A DNA stretch of 64,000 nt, from positions 248,001-312,000 of the forward strand of contig NZ_WWER01000006.1 of the NCBI RefSeq assembly GCF_009857885.1, written 5' to 3'. The position numbers were made by a program, and so were the translations under genes. Below are positions 10,952 through 19,979 of this stretch, one piece after another. The stretch's first letter is position 1. Every line of letters starts with the position of its first letter. This DNA is from Pusillimonas sp. TS35 (lineage in GTDB: Bacteria; Pseudomonadota; Gammaproteobacteria; Burkholderiales; Burkholderiaceae_B). The notes under the pieces are model-generated. The model did not search any database and had not been told where the DNA came from. It saw only the letters and a list, made by a program, of their open reading frames with translations.

Positions 10952-12238
10952 TTACAGCGTCACCACGGTGGGCAGCCACAGCGCCAAGCCGGGAACGAGT
11001 GCCAAAATCAGCACCATCAGCAGCATCATCACTACAAAAGGCAGGGCGCCTTTCATGACGGCGTTCATGCTGCCGCTGGTGCGCAGGCTCTGCACCACGA
11101 ACAGGTTCAGGCCCACGGGCGGGGTGATCAGTGCTGCCTCGACCATGATGATGATGACAATCCCCAGCCAGATGGGATCGAACCCCAGGGCCACCATGAT
11201 CGGGGTAACGATGGGGATGGTGGTGATCATCATCGACAGCGTTTCCATGAAGCAGCCGAGCACCAGGTAGAACACCACCATGATGAGCAGCATAGTCATG
11301 GGCGAGACGTTCAGCCCGGTGATCGAGTTGGTGATCGCTGTGGTCAGGCCGGTGGCGGACATGATGAAGTTCAGGAAGGCCGCGCCGATCACGATCAACA
11401 TAATCATGGCAGTGGCTTTCATCGTACCTTCGAATACCTCGCGCAGCATGCGCAGCGTGAGGCGCCGGGCAAAGGCGGCCAGGATCAGCGCACCAGACAC
11501 GCCCAGTGCGGCCGCTTCGGTCGGCGTTGCGAGGCCGGCGTAGATCGACCCCACTACCAGCAGAAAAATAAACAACGGTGGCAAGAGGTGCACCAGGCTG
11601 GCGATGCGTTCGCCCCAGCTTGCGCGGGTGCGTTCGCCGCCCCATGCGGGCTTGGCGACGCAGGCGATGGCGATGGCGGCCATGAATAGCGCTGCCATGA
11701 GCAGGCCGGGGATAATCCCTGCCAGATAGAGCCGCGGTACCGAGGTGTTGGTGAGTACGCCGTAGATGATGAGGTTGATCGAAGGCGGAATAAGTATGCC
11801 CAGCGTGCCGCCAGCGGCCAGGCTGCCCAGGAAGAGCGATTCGTTATAGCCCTTCTTCTGGATTTGCGGGATGGCCACCGTACCGACTGTTGCGGCAGTG
11901 GCCACGCTGGAGCCCGACGTGGCGGCGAACAGTGCGCTGGCACCGATGTTGGCATGCATCAGCCCACCGGGCAGCCACGACAGCCACAGGCTCATGGCCC
12001 CGTACATACGCTCGGCGAGCCCGGAGCGCAGCAGGATTTCGCCCAGCATGACGAACAGCGGAATCGACACCAGGAGGAACTCATTGCTGGTGGACCACGA
12101 CACTTCGCCAATAGCCCGCGTGAGCGGCAGCATGGAGTAGAGCGGATCCATGATCAGGCCCAGCACGCCCAGCGCGGCACCGACCGGGATACTGGCGCCC
12201 AGCAGCACCAGCAGCAGGATGAGGGAGGTTGCGATCAT
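10952..12238 (-). CDS. TRAP transporter large permease (DctM family)
   Basis: This 428-residue protein has about 12 hydrophobic segments and is the ion-coupled transport subunit of a TRAP system in the inner membrane. Family hallmarks include the opening hydrophobic helix with GASIPVG, SIPLFVMLGEIL, and the GGTLGILIPPS segment with the proline pair near the middle. Its ATG overlaps the TGA of the small permease gene (ATGA, 12235-12238), so the two are translationally coupled. It belongs to the uncharacterised LysR/DUF1445/TRAP/DUF2848/amidase cluster. Confidence 0.95.
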   Translation of the reverse strand: MIATSLILLLVLLGASIPVGAALGVLGLIMDPLYSMLPLTRAIGEVSWSTSNEFLLVSIPLFVMLGEILLRSGLAERMYGAMSLWLSWLPGGLMHANIGASALFAATSGSSVATAATVGTVAIPQIQKKGYNESLFLGSLAAGGTLGILIPPSINLIIYGVLTNTSVPRLYLAGIIPGLLMAALFMAAIAIACVAKPAWGGERTRASWGERIASLVHLLPPLFIFLLVVGSIYAGLATPTEAAALGVSGALILAAFARRLTLRMLREVFEGTMKATAMIMLIVIGAAFLNFIMSATGLTTAITNSITGLNVSPMTMLLIMVVFYLVLGCFMETLSMMITTIPIVTPIMVALGFDPIWLGIVIIIMVEAALITPPVGLNLFVVQSLRTSGSMNAVMKGALPFVVMMLLMVLILALVPGLALWLPTVVTL

Positions 12239-12858
12239 GATGCATCCCCTCGAACCATGCGGGCGCCCGCTTCGGCTTCTTCCTTGGCCTCTTCTTCAAT
12301 CGAACGCATCCCGGCAACGGCGCGCACGGTGGCGATATCGCCGCGCACCATCGCAATCGATGCGCGCAGCAACATCAGGGCCAGCACAATGCACAGCCAG
12401 ATCAACCCCGCGACCCAGATGAATTGGGGTATCCACAGCGGTGTGGCCAGTATGGTGTTGGCGGCGGCGTTATTGTCCCACGAGAGCATCGCCACACCGC
12501 TTGCGTAACGTGTGACGTAGGCAATGAACACTGCCAGCCCGACCAGAGCCAGCCAGTCGAGGATGGCGCAGATGCGGGTGGGAAGGTGCTGATACAGCGC
12601 ATCAATGCGGATGTTGGCGCGATCGAGGGTGGCGAAGGACAGCGCCCAGGAAATGCTGATGGCGAAGGCGTAGCCGGACAGTTCGTCCGAACCGCCCAGC
12701 CCATAGGGGGAAAACTTGCGCAGCAGGACATCCACCGTGATGTAGAGCGCGCTGACCAGTGTCAGTGCGCCGGCGGCCCAGATGGCCGCGCGCGACAGCG
12801 AGGTGGCCGCCGCCAGCAGGCGGCCCAGCACGCCGGGATCAGAAAAACTTGCGTTCAC
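12235..12858 (-). CDS. TRAP transporter small permease (DctQ family)
   Basis: This 207-residue protein has four hydrophobic helices. The DctQ signature is visible as LRKFSPYGLGGSDELSGYAF, and a further marker is DRANIRIDAL in the loop after helix two. The frame stays open upstream, but a GTG at 12858 preceded by GAGG six bases away gives the expected length, so I use it. The acidic C-terminal tail (EEEAKEEAEAG) is cytoplasmic. It is coupled to the DctM gene by a four-base overlap. Confidence 0.9.
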   Translation of the reverse strand: MNASFSDPGVLGRLLAAATSLSRAAIWAAGALTLVSALYITVDVLLRKFSPYGLGGSDELSGYAFAISISWALSFATLDRANIRIDALYQHLPTRICAILDWLALVGLAVFIAYVTRYASGVAMLSWDNNAAANTILATPLWIPQFIWVAGLIWLCIVLALMLLRASIAMVRGDIATVRAVAGMRSIEEEAKEEAEAGARMVRGDAS

Positions 12859-12907
12859 GATAGACCTCGCTATCAAGGTTAAATGGGCGCGTTCAGGGGC
12901 GTTATAG

Positions 12908-12935
12908 GGGCGCCCCCACGGACATGGGGGCGCCC
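12908..12935 (-). other. Intercistronic hairpin between TRAP receptor and permease genes
   Basis: A perfect 11-bp stem (GGGCGCCCCCA with its complement at 12925-12935) has a six-base loop. There is no U-tract. Its place right after the receptor gene fits a 3' stabiliser that lets the binding protein be made in excess over the permeases. Confidence 0.6.
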
Positions 12936-12977
12936 GCAGGGGGGCGCGCTCCCTGGCGCCGCCCGTGACCCCGCTGT

Positions 12978-14036
12978 TTACTTGGATGCCGTAACGTTCA
13001 GTACTTTGCCAACGGTGGCATTCCACTCTTTCACGCAATCGGCGGAGCATCGCGCCGCCCACTGCGGCACGATGGTGTCGGCCGTGATTTTCTTCAGCAA
13101 TTCACGGTCCGCATCCGAGGGTTCGACCAGCGTCATCTTGCCTTTCACGGGCAGCGTGCAGGCTGCGGCGCCGGTATTGCAGTCATAGCCCTGCTGGGTT
13201 TCCTGCGCGGCCGCATCCCAGATCTTGTCGATCATGACACCGATGTTCTTCTGCAGAAAATCCTGCACCTTGGGATCCAGCTTGTTCCAATAGCCCATAT
13301 TGGCGGCGTGAATCTGCTGGTTCCAGTTGATGGGCAGCTTGACGAGGTGGGTACTGACCTCGTACCACTTTGCCGAGTAGCCCGACATGGAGCCGGTGAT
13401 GGCACAGTTAACGACGCCGTTCTGCAGCGCGGGGACGACTTCGCCAAAGGGCAGCGTGACGCTGGTGCCGCCCAGTGCCTGAATGAACTCCGCCTGGGTA
13501 CGACTGCTAGTGCGCACCTTTTTGCCCTTGAGGTCGTTCAGGCTGGCGATCTTGGCATTGCAGAACAGCACCTGGGCAGGATAGGGTGAAAAGCCAAGCA
13601 CTTTGACGTTGTTGCCTGCATAGTATTTGGCAAACACGGGTTCGAAGGCTTCGGTGATCTTGCGCGCAACCTTAACGTCGGGCGCGATACCGGCCAGGTC
13701 GATGGCCTCGTTCATGGGGTTGTCGGTGGCAAAGTACGACATCGTGGCCGTGCCGATAGGCACCACGCCCTGGCCGATGAGGCGCAGGATCTCGGGCCCT
13801 TTCAGGCCCATTTCATTGAAACCCTTGATCGTCGCGGTGACCTGGCCGTTGGAGAGTTCCGGCACCGTCTTGGTCCAGAACGGCTGCTCGAAATTCTGGT
13901 AGGCGGTCAGGTTGCTCAACCCGCCCACAACCTGAAGCTGGGTCTTGGGCAGCCCGTCAACCTTTTCCTGGGCGTATGCGCCCGCGGACAGGATCAATGC
14001 GCCGGCGGCAAAGGTGGTCATGAACGAGCGTTTCAT
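12978..14036 (-). CDS. TRAP transporter solute-binding protein (DctP family)
   Basis: This 352-residue periplasmic receptor has a Sec signal peptide (MKRSFMTTFAAGALILSAGAYA) with probable cleavage after AYA. The core shows TRAP receptor features: a conserved region with SLNDLKGKKVR followed by an arginine-containing stretch, and the PFGEVVPALQNGVVNCA segment. Unusually, the C-terminal fifth has four cysteines, in YDC-N4-AAC and ARC-SAD-C, which could form disulphides in the periplasm. A good AGGAG lies upstream of the ATG. It is the first TRAP gene of the cluster and defines the imported substrate, which cannot be read from sequence. Confidence 0.93.
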   Translation of the reverse strand: MKRSFMTTFAAGALILSAGAYAQEKVDGLPKTQLQVVGGLSNLTAYQNFEQPFWTKTVPELSNGQVTATIKGFNEMGLKGPEILRLIGQGVVPIGTATMSYFATDNPMNEAIDLAGIAPDVKVARKITEAFEPVFAKYYAGNNVKVLGFSPYPAQVLFCNAKIASLNDLKGKKVRTSSRTQAEFIQALGGTSVTLPFGEVVPALQNGVVNCAITGSMSGYSAKWYEVSTHLVKLPINWNQQIHAANMGYWNKLDPKVQDFLQKNIGVMIDKIWDAAAQETQQGYDCNTGAAACTLPVKGKMTLVEPSDADRELLKKITADTIVPQWAARCSADCVKEWNATVGKVLNVTASK

Positions 14037-14128
14037 TGTGTTCTCCTGAAGGGGCTGCGATGCCCACGTAGATGTTGTTGGAGGTATGTCACTGCTTGGA
14101 GTACCGCCAGGCTATGCCCGGCTGGGGA

Positions 14129-14947
14129 TTAGAAGGTGGCCAGACGGCTGTTGCTCATGTCGGTGATCAGCATATGGCCGGGCGCATGGGTGATGCTGAA
14201 TGCGGGCCTGACCTGACTGATCACTGCCTGCGGCGTCACACCGCAAGCCCAGAAAACGGGGATTTCGCCGGCGCGGATCTGGACCGCGTCGCCGTAGTCG
14301 GGCTTGTTGATGTCGGCAATGCCAATCAAGGCCGGGTCGCCGATATGCACGGGCGCGCCATGTACGGACGGAAAGCGGCTGGTGATCTGGATGGCGCGTA
14401 TCGCGTCGGCCGCCTTGAACGGGCGCATGGAGACCACCAGCGGGCCGCTCAGCGCCGGCGTGGATGCCGTGGGAATATTGGTGCGATACATGGGCACATT
14501 GCAGCCCTGGCTGATATGGCGTACATCGATGCCATCGGCCAACAACGCTTCTTCGAACGAAAATGAACAACCGATCAGGAAGGATACCAAGTCGTCGCGC
14601 CAGACAGCGCGCAGGTCGGTGGGTTCGTTGGCGAGTTCGCCGTTGTGCCACACCCGGTAGCGCGGGATGTCGGTGCGGATATCGATATCGGCGCCAAGCG
14701 TGGGCAGATGCGGATCGCCCGGGGCGGACACAGCAAGCAGGGGACAGGGTTTGGGATTGCGCTGACAGAACAGCAGAAATTCATCTGCCAGCGCTTTGGG
14801 CAAAATCATGAGGTTGGCTTGCACGCATCCTGGTGCTAGGCCGGCGGTTGGACCGGTGTAGTCGCCGCGCCGTATGGCGGCACGGGCCTGGGCTGCATGC
14901 GCAGCGAGCGCATGCAGGGGGTTGGCCTGGGGGGATGTGGCTGGCAT
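14129..14947 (-). CDS. DUF1445 / D-glutamate cyclase-like putative hydro-lyase (YcsI family)
   Basis: This 272-residue protein belongs to the DUF1445 family, annotated as putative hydro-lyase and related to the catalytic domain of mitochondrial D-glutamate cyclase. The family-typical stretch [16 protein letters not shown] is near the N-terminus, [13 protein letters not shown] in the middle, and a FWACGVTPQ motif near the end. The ATG at 14947 is preceded by GAGGTGA. In Bacillus the homologue YcsI is encoded with the 5-oxoprolinase proteins PxpABC; none of those is present here. Its place between the LysR regulator and the TRAP receptor suggests it acts on the imported compound or its product. 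Confidence 0.88.
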   Translation of the reverse strand: MPATSPQANPLHALAAHAAQARAAIRRGDYTGPTAGLAPGCVQANLMILPKALADEFLLFCQRNPKPCPLLAVSAPGDPHLPTLGADIDIRTDIPRYRVWHNGELANEPTDLRAVWRDDLVSFLIGCSFSFEEALLADGIDVRHISQGCNVPMYRTNIPTASTPALSGPLVVSMRPFKAADAIRAIQITSRFPSVHGAPVHIGDPALIGIADINKPDYGDAVQIRAGEIPVFWACGVTPQAVISQVRPAFSITHAPGHMLITDMSNSRLATF

Positions 14948-15143
14948 AGCGTCACCTCGCAAAGTGCACAGCACTGATTGTGGCAGGTGCGATCGCGCTG
15001 ATCTGCCGGCTAAGCGGTGTTGGCGATCAGTGGACCAGCATGTGTGATCAGTGCATGGAATCTAGTGTGATTCCATCGCATCCCGCCATGCTTGTCCAAT
15101 TGTAAGTTCTCATGTGGGGTGATAGGGTTGGCTTATATCCGTG

Positions 15144-16040
15144 TTAACCCTTGTTGCTCGCCATCTTGCGGGCAATGCGCTGCGCCACCATGGCAACGGT
15201 GCGTACCGTCCGGCTATCGGGCGTGTCTACCCAACAGGCATAAAAGCCCAGCGGCGCCGGCGTGCGGTCCACGTCCAGCACGCAGAGCTTGCCTTCCTCG
15301 ATGAGCTCTTCTACCACTGCCGGGGCAATCACGCTGGGCCCAATGCCGCGTCGTGTCATGTACACAATGGTGCTCAGCGATGCCGTGCCATACAACCGGG
15401 GCGATTTCACCCCTGCCTCCAGCAGCAGCGCCTTCGCCGACTGATAGGGAAGGCTGACGGACGGATAGGTGATGATGGGGTATTTGCCCAGTTCCGACAC
15501 CCGGACGCGCCGGCCATGCATCTTCAGGCCCGGGCTGGCGACCCAGGCCAGCGCATAGTCGCACAGGTGCAGGTCGCGTTCGCGTGGATCCTGTGTCGGG
15601 CCAACAATAAAGGCCAAGTCGATCTGATGCGATGCGAGCTGGTTGCGCAGCGCGTGCGTGGTGTCCACTTGCAGGTCTACGGTGAGCGCCGGGTACTTAT
15701 GGTGCAACGCGTCGATAAAATGCGGCAGCCAGGTATGCACCAGCGTTTCTGAGCTGCCCAGCCGCAGGGTGCCGCGCACTGTGTCGCGCGTTTGTGCCAC
15801 TTTCAGCATTTCATTGCGCAGCTCCAGCATGCGCTGGGCATGCGACAACAGTTCCTGGCCCTTTTCAGTGAGCTTTATCCCACGCGCACTGCGTTCAAAC
15901 AGGCGCACCCCCATTTCGGTTTCGAGCCCCGCGATGCGCTGTGAGATCGTAGGCTGCGTCGTATGCAGCTTCTCGGCGGCGGCACGGAAGCTACCTAATT
16001 CCGCAACCCATACAAAGGCGTATATCTGTTTGAAATCCAT
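15144..16040 (-). CDS. LysR-family transcriptional regulator
   Basis: This 298-residue regulator has an N-terminal winged helix-turn-helix (SFRAAAEKLHTTQPTISQRI, residues about 17-36) and a C-terminal periplasmic-binding-protein-like effector domain. The frame is open far upstream, but the start MDFKQIYAFV at 16040 gives the standard LysR N-terminus. It is on the same strand as and 196 bases upstream of the DUF1445/TRAP/DUF2848/amidase genes, so it likely controls that cluster in response to an imported metabolite. It is unlikely to control the upstream oxidoreductase gene, which has its own divergent Lrp-type regulator. Confidence 0.93.
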   Translation of the reverse strand: MDFKQIYAFVWVAELGSFRAAAEKLHTTQPTISQRIAGLETEMGVRLFERSARGIKLTEKGQELLSHAQRMLELRNEMLKVAQTRDTVRGTLRLGSSETLVHTWLPHFIDALHHKYPALTVDLQVDTTHALRNQLASHQIDLAFIVGPTQDPRERDLHLCDYALAWVASPGLKMHGRRVRVSELGKYPIITYPSVSLPYQSAKALLLEAGVKSPRLYGTASLSTIVYMTRRGIGPSVIAPAVVEELIEEGKLCVLDVDRTPAPLGFYACWVDTPDSRTVRTVAMVAQRIARKMASNKG

Positions 16041-16209
16041 GTGGCCTTGGCGCCTCATGGGCGCCTGATCATCGCCAGCCAGTGCCGACGGTACAGCGAT
16101 GGTAGCGCCCCCGGCCTTGGGCCGCCAGCCGGGCAGGCGGCAAATGTGTGATCGCGGGCTGGCGATCACGCTGCGATCGTGCATCGGATGATCGCAGGCG
16201 CCGCGCGCC

Positions 16210-19200
16210 TCACGCGTGCCGCAGATGTTCTCGAGCCCGTCCCGCAGCGCCGCCCTGCGCTTGCGCGGCGGCTTGCAGTCGCGCCAGACAGGCGCGCGCG
16301 GCGCCTTCCTTGATGTGCCCGAAGCCGCGCACACCCTGGGGCAGCGATGCCAGATCCAGCGCCTCGGCATAGCTGGCCTGATTCAGGTTGGCAAGCGTGG
16401 CTTGCATGGCGGCCTGGTAGTCCCGGATCAACTGCCGTTCCAGTCGCCGTTCGTCGGTATGGCCGAAGGGATCAAACCACGTGCCGCGCAGCGCTTTGCA
16501 GCGCGCCAACAGGCGGAATACCGCTTCCGTAGCCGGGCCTAGGGTGATCTTGCGCGGGTGCCCGGTGTGTGGGTCGCGGCGGGCCAGCAGCGGCGGCGCC
16601 AGGTGAAAGCGCAAGGTGTAGTCGCCCTCGAAAGCTTCGGCCAGTGCACGGCGAAAGCTGCCATCGGTATAGAGCCTGGCGACTTCGTATTCATCTTTGT
16701 ACGCCATCAGTTTGTACAGCGAGTGCGCAACGGCCAGCGCCAGACGGGGGCGTGCGCCAGGGTATATCGACTGTTCGGCACGCTGGGCCTGGTCGACAAA
16801 CGCCGTGTATGCATGCGCATAGGCGGCATTCTGGTACGCGGTCAATGCTTGGGCATAGCGGCTAGTAACCGTCGCAAGCGATTCGGGCCGATGCACGACG
16901 ATGGTTTGCTCGCGCACTGGCGCCGCTTGGCCCAACGCATCGGGCCGTGCTGCCGCCAGGCGTCCCAACTCGAACGCTTTCAGGTTGGCGTCGACCGCCG
17001 TGCCATTGAGGGTAATCGCCCGCCTCAGCGCGGCGCGGCCAACGGGCAGCGCACCGCGCTGCCAGGCGTGGCCCAGCATCATCATATTGGCCAGAATGGC
17101 GTCGCCCAGCAAGTGGGTGGCGAGCGTATGTGCGTCGAGCAAGGCATCGTCGCCGCATCCCGTAACCGCGCGCAAGGTATCGATCAATCCTTGCGGGCTT
17201 TGCGGCGCCTGAGGGTCATGCAGAAACTCGGCGGTGGGGGCCAGCCAAGTGTTGAGCGCCACTTGGGTACCGGAAGGCCTGAGCGCCCGTAGTGCGTCAG
17301 GCCGGCAGGCGGCGACGGGGTCGCACAATATGGCCACATCTGCCTGGCCGGCACCGATGCGTACCGCCCCAGGTGCGCGCGCGCCAGTGCCGATGCGCAC
17401 ATGGCTAATGACGGTGCCGCCTTTTTGCGCCAGCCCTGTGATATCGAGCAACGATACGGCGCAACCTTCCAGGTGTGCTGCCATGGCCAGGATTGCACTG
17501 ATCGTGGTGACGCCTGTGCCGCCTATGCCCGCGATCAGTACATTGCAGACGCGATCGCGGGCATGCCGCGCCGGCTCGGGCAGCGCGTGTGCCCAGGCCT
17601 GCAGCTGCGTCATATCGGTTTCGAGATCGCGTGCGGTATGGCGCGGCGTGCCGCCGATCACGGACACGAAGCTGGGACAGAAACCCTTCACACAGGAGTA
17701 GTCTTTATTGCAGCTGGATTGGTCGATGGCGCGCTTGCGGCCGAAAGGTGTTTCGACCGGCACCAGCGACAGGCAGTTCGATTGCGTGCCGCAGTCGCCG
17801 CAGCCTTCGCACACCGCCGTGTTGATGAACAGCCGCCGCGGGGGTTCGGCCATTGTTTTCTTCTTGCGGCGCCGTCTTTTCTCGGCCGCACAGACTTGGT
17901 CATGGATGAGAATGGTCACCCCATCTTCCTCGCGCAGCGCCCGCTGCAACTCGTCCAGTGCTTCGCGCGGATGCACGGTGACGCCGGCTGGTAGCGCCAT
18001 GTGGCGATAGCGCGCTGTATCGTCGGTGGTGATCACGACGCGCTTCACGCCTTCGCCGAGAAGTTGTTGGCAGATGCCGGGCACCGAGATGGGGCCATCG
18101 ACCGGTTGGCCGCCTGTCATTGCCACCGCATCATTGAAGAGTATCTTATAAGTGATGCGGGCTCGGGCCGCGACGGCCTGGCGGATTGCCAGGTAGCCGG
18201 AATGAAAATAGGTTCCTTCGCCCATATTCTGGAATACGTGCGGCATGCGGGTATAGCCCGAAAGCCCGATCCAGTCCGCGCCCTCGCCGCCCATCTGCGT
18301 CAGGCCGGCGGTATTGCGATCCATCCAGGTGGCCATGTAATGGCAACCCACGCCGGCGAGCGCCTGGCTGCCTTCGGGCACCCGTGTGGAGGTGCTGTGC
18401 GGACAGCCGGAACAGAAATAGGGGCGGCGCGTCAGGTTTGCACCAGCCAAGGCGAGCGCGGAGGGTGTGTCGCGCGGCTCGGCGGCAGGCGTAGCGCGAA
18501 CTGGCTTCAGGCCTACGGGCATGGGGCGTTGGCGGCCCGCCCACTCTGTCTTCATCGCTGCCGGCATCATGTCAGCGACAGGCTGCAGCGCAGCCAGGGC
18601 AGCGGTCATGGCCGGATCAACACTGGCCAGCCAGCGTGCCAAGGCATCGCCCACCAGGTCTGGGTTCAGTTGCCCCGTGCGCGGCAGCAGCGGCGCGCGC
18701 TCCAGTCCGTATTCGCCGCAAACGGTGGGGCGGTGCGTGGTGTTGTACAGGATGTCCTTGATCTGGCTTTCGATCACCGTCCCTTTTTCTTCAACGACGA
18801 GGATGTGTTTCAAGTCCTGTGCAAAGGCCAGCAGGCCTTCTTGTTCCAGCGGCCAACTCAAGCCTACTTTGTAGTGGCGCAGCGTGGGTAGGGCGACGTC
18901 AGGGTGGCGCGCCCGCCATGTGTCCAGCGCGTCCTCGACGTCAAGAAAGGCCTTGCCGGTGGACACAATCCCCAGCGTCGCGTGTGGCGCCGGCCGCGCC
19001 AAGCGATCCAGGCTGTGGTGGCGCGCAAATGTGTGCACTGCCTCGATGCGCCGCGCCATGCGCAGTTCAATTTCCGGTGTCAGGAACTCGCGGGCGCTGT
19101 AGGGGGTGGCCCCGCGATAGGGGTCGTCCCCGGGGACGCTGAAGTCAGGGATTGGCCGCAGTTCAAAGGCACGTCCGCTTTCCACGGTTTCGGTGATGGC

Positions 19201-19866
19201 TTTGAAGGCAACCCAGGCGCCGCTGTAGCGAGACAGCGCCCAGCCCCAGCGGCCGAACAGCTCGTATTCTTCAACCGATGCGGGGTTGACGATAGGGATG
19301 CGCCAACCGATCAGTGACGCTTCACTGGCATGCGGGATGGAGGATGAGGCCGCCGTATGATCATCGCCGACCACCATCAGAACGCCGCCTTGCGCGGACG
19401 CCCCGGCAGCATTGCCGTGGTGGACTGCGTCGCCCGAGCGGTCCAGGCCAGGCCCCTTGCCGTACCAGAGCGCAAAGACGCCATCGACACTGCGCTGTGT
19501 GTGCGTGCCGGCCTGCTGCGTGCCCATGACCATGGTAGCGCCCAGATCTTCGTTGATCGCAGGCAAGAAGCGGATATCGTGCGCTTGCAGCAGATGCTGC
19601 GCGTGCCACATCGCTAAGTCCACTCCGCCCAGCGGAGAACCGCGATAGCCGGTGATGAAACCAGCAGTATTCAACCCGGCGGCGCGATCCGCCTCGCGCT
19701 GGGTCAGCAGCATGCGCACCAGCGCTTGTATGCCGGTCAGGAAGATCCTGCCTTGGCGGGCCGTGAGGTTTTCCTGCAGAGTGTAGTCCGCGGGCAGCCG
19801 TTCAGCTTCCACCGAATGGGGGATGAGCGCCGGCCGCTGATCTGCCTGCTTTTGTGTCAGGATCAT
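16210..19866 (-). CDS. Indolepyruvate:ferredoxin oxidoreductase, fused alpha and beta subunits
   Basis: This 1218-residue enzyme should oxidatively decarboxylate aryl pyruvates (indolepyruvate, phenylpyruvate) to aryl-acetyl-CoA, passing electrons to ferredoxin. The N-terminal half is IorA-like: GYRGSPLGG near the start, a thiamine-diphosphate domain with the cysteine-rich FCSGCPHSTST and GDWIGL-like region, then a basic linker (EKRRRRKKK). An iron-sulphur segment follows with VCEGCGDCGTQSNC and a second Cys cluster (CNKDYSCVKGFCP). The C-terminal half is IorB-like, beginning near AGIGGTGVTT. The start at 19866 has GGAGG five bases upstream. An Lrp-family regulator is divergent, fitting amino-acid-responsive control. 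Confidence 0.93.
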   Translation of the reverse strand: MILTQKQADQRPALIPHSVEAERLPADYTLQENLTARQGRIFLTGIQALVRMLLTQREADRAAGLNTAGFITGYRGSPLGGVDLAMWHAQHLLQAHDIRFLPAINEDLGATMVMGTQQAGTHTQRSVDGVFALWYGKGPGLDRSGDAVHHGNAAGASAQGGVLMVVGDDHTAASSSIPHASEASLIGWRIPIVNPASVEEYELFGRWGWALSRYSGAWVAFKAITETVESGRAFELRPIPDFSVPGDDPYRGATPYSAREFLTPEIELRMARRIEAVHTFARHHSLDRLARPAPHATLGIVSTGKAFLDVEDALDTWRARHPDVALPTLRHYKVGLSWPLEQEGLLAFAQDLKHILVVEEKGTVIESQIKDILYNTTHRPTVCGEYGLERAPLLPRTGQLNPDLVGDALARWLASVDPAMTAALAALQPVADMMPAAMKTEWAGRQRPMPVGLKPVRATPAAEPRDTPSALALAGANLTRRPYFCSGCPHSTSTRVPEGSQALAGVGCHYMATWMDRNTAGLTQMGGEGADWIGLSGYTRMPHVFQNMGEGTYFHSGYLAIRQAVAARARITYKILFNDAVAMTGGQPVDGPISVPGICQQLLGEGVKRVVITTDDTARYRHMALPAGVTVHPREALDELQRALREEDGVTILIHDQVCAAEKRRRRKKKTMAEPPRRLFINTAVCEGCGDCGTQSNCLSLVPVETPFGRKRAIDQSSCNKDYSCVKGFCPSFVSVIGGTPRHTARDLETDMTQLQAWAHALPEPARHARDRVCNVLIAGIGGTGVTTISAILAMAAHLEGCAVSLLDITGLAQKGGTVISHVRIGTGARAPGAVRIGAGQADVAILCDPVAACRPDALRALRPSGTQVALNTWLAPTAEFLHDPQAPQSPQGLIDTLRAVTGCGDDALLDAHTLATHLLGDAILANMMMLGHAWQRGALPVGRAALRRAITLNGTAVDANLKAFELGRLAAARPDALGQAAPVREQTIVVHRPESLATVTSRYAQALTAYQNAAYAHAYTAFVDQAQRAEQSIYPGARPRLALAVAHSLYKLMAYKDEYEVARLYTDGSFRRALAEAFEGDYTLRFHLAPPLLARRDPHTGHPRKITLGPATEAVFRLLARCKALRGTWFDPFGHTDERRLERQLIRDYQAAMQATLANLNQASYAEALDLASLPQGVRGFGHIKEGAARACLARLQAAAQAQGGAAGRAREHLRHA

Positions 19867-19948
19867 AGCTGCCTCCATGCTTCACTTCCATGATAGACAG
19901 CCGCAACTCATGTTTTGTTGCTTTTGGCAGGCGTAGAATCCCTAGTTA

Positions 19949-19966
19949 ACGAAAAGGATATTTCGT
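19949..19966. promoter_or_regulatory. Inverted repeat in the IOR/Lrp divergent promoter region
   Basis: ACGAAA-N6-TTTCGT is a perfect inverted repeat just upstream of the regulator's Shine-Dalgarno site. A second one, GCAAC-N9-GTTGC, lies at 19903-19921. Both are candidate operators for the divergently encoded Lrp-family protein. Confidence 0.5.
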
Positions 19967-19979
19967 CAGGAGACAAGCC

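Noticed and set aside
10943-11689. A His/Gln/Asp-rich 248-codon frame on the plus strand
   Set aside because: It is antisense to the DctM permease and its composition is the complement of hydrophobic helices; there is no start signal.
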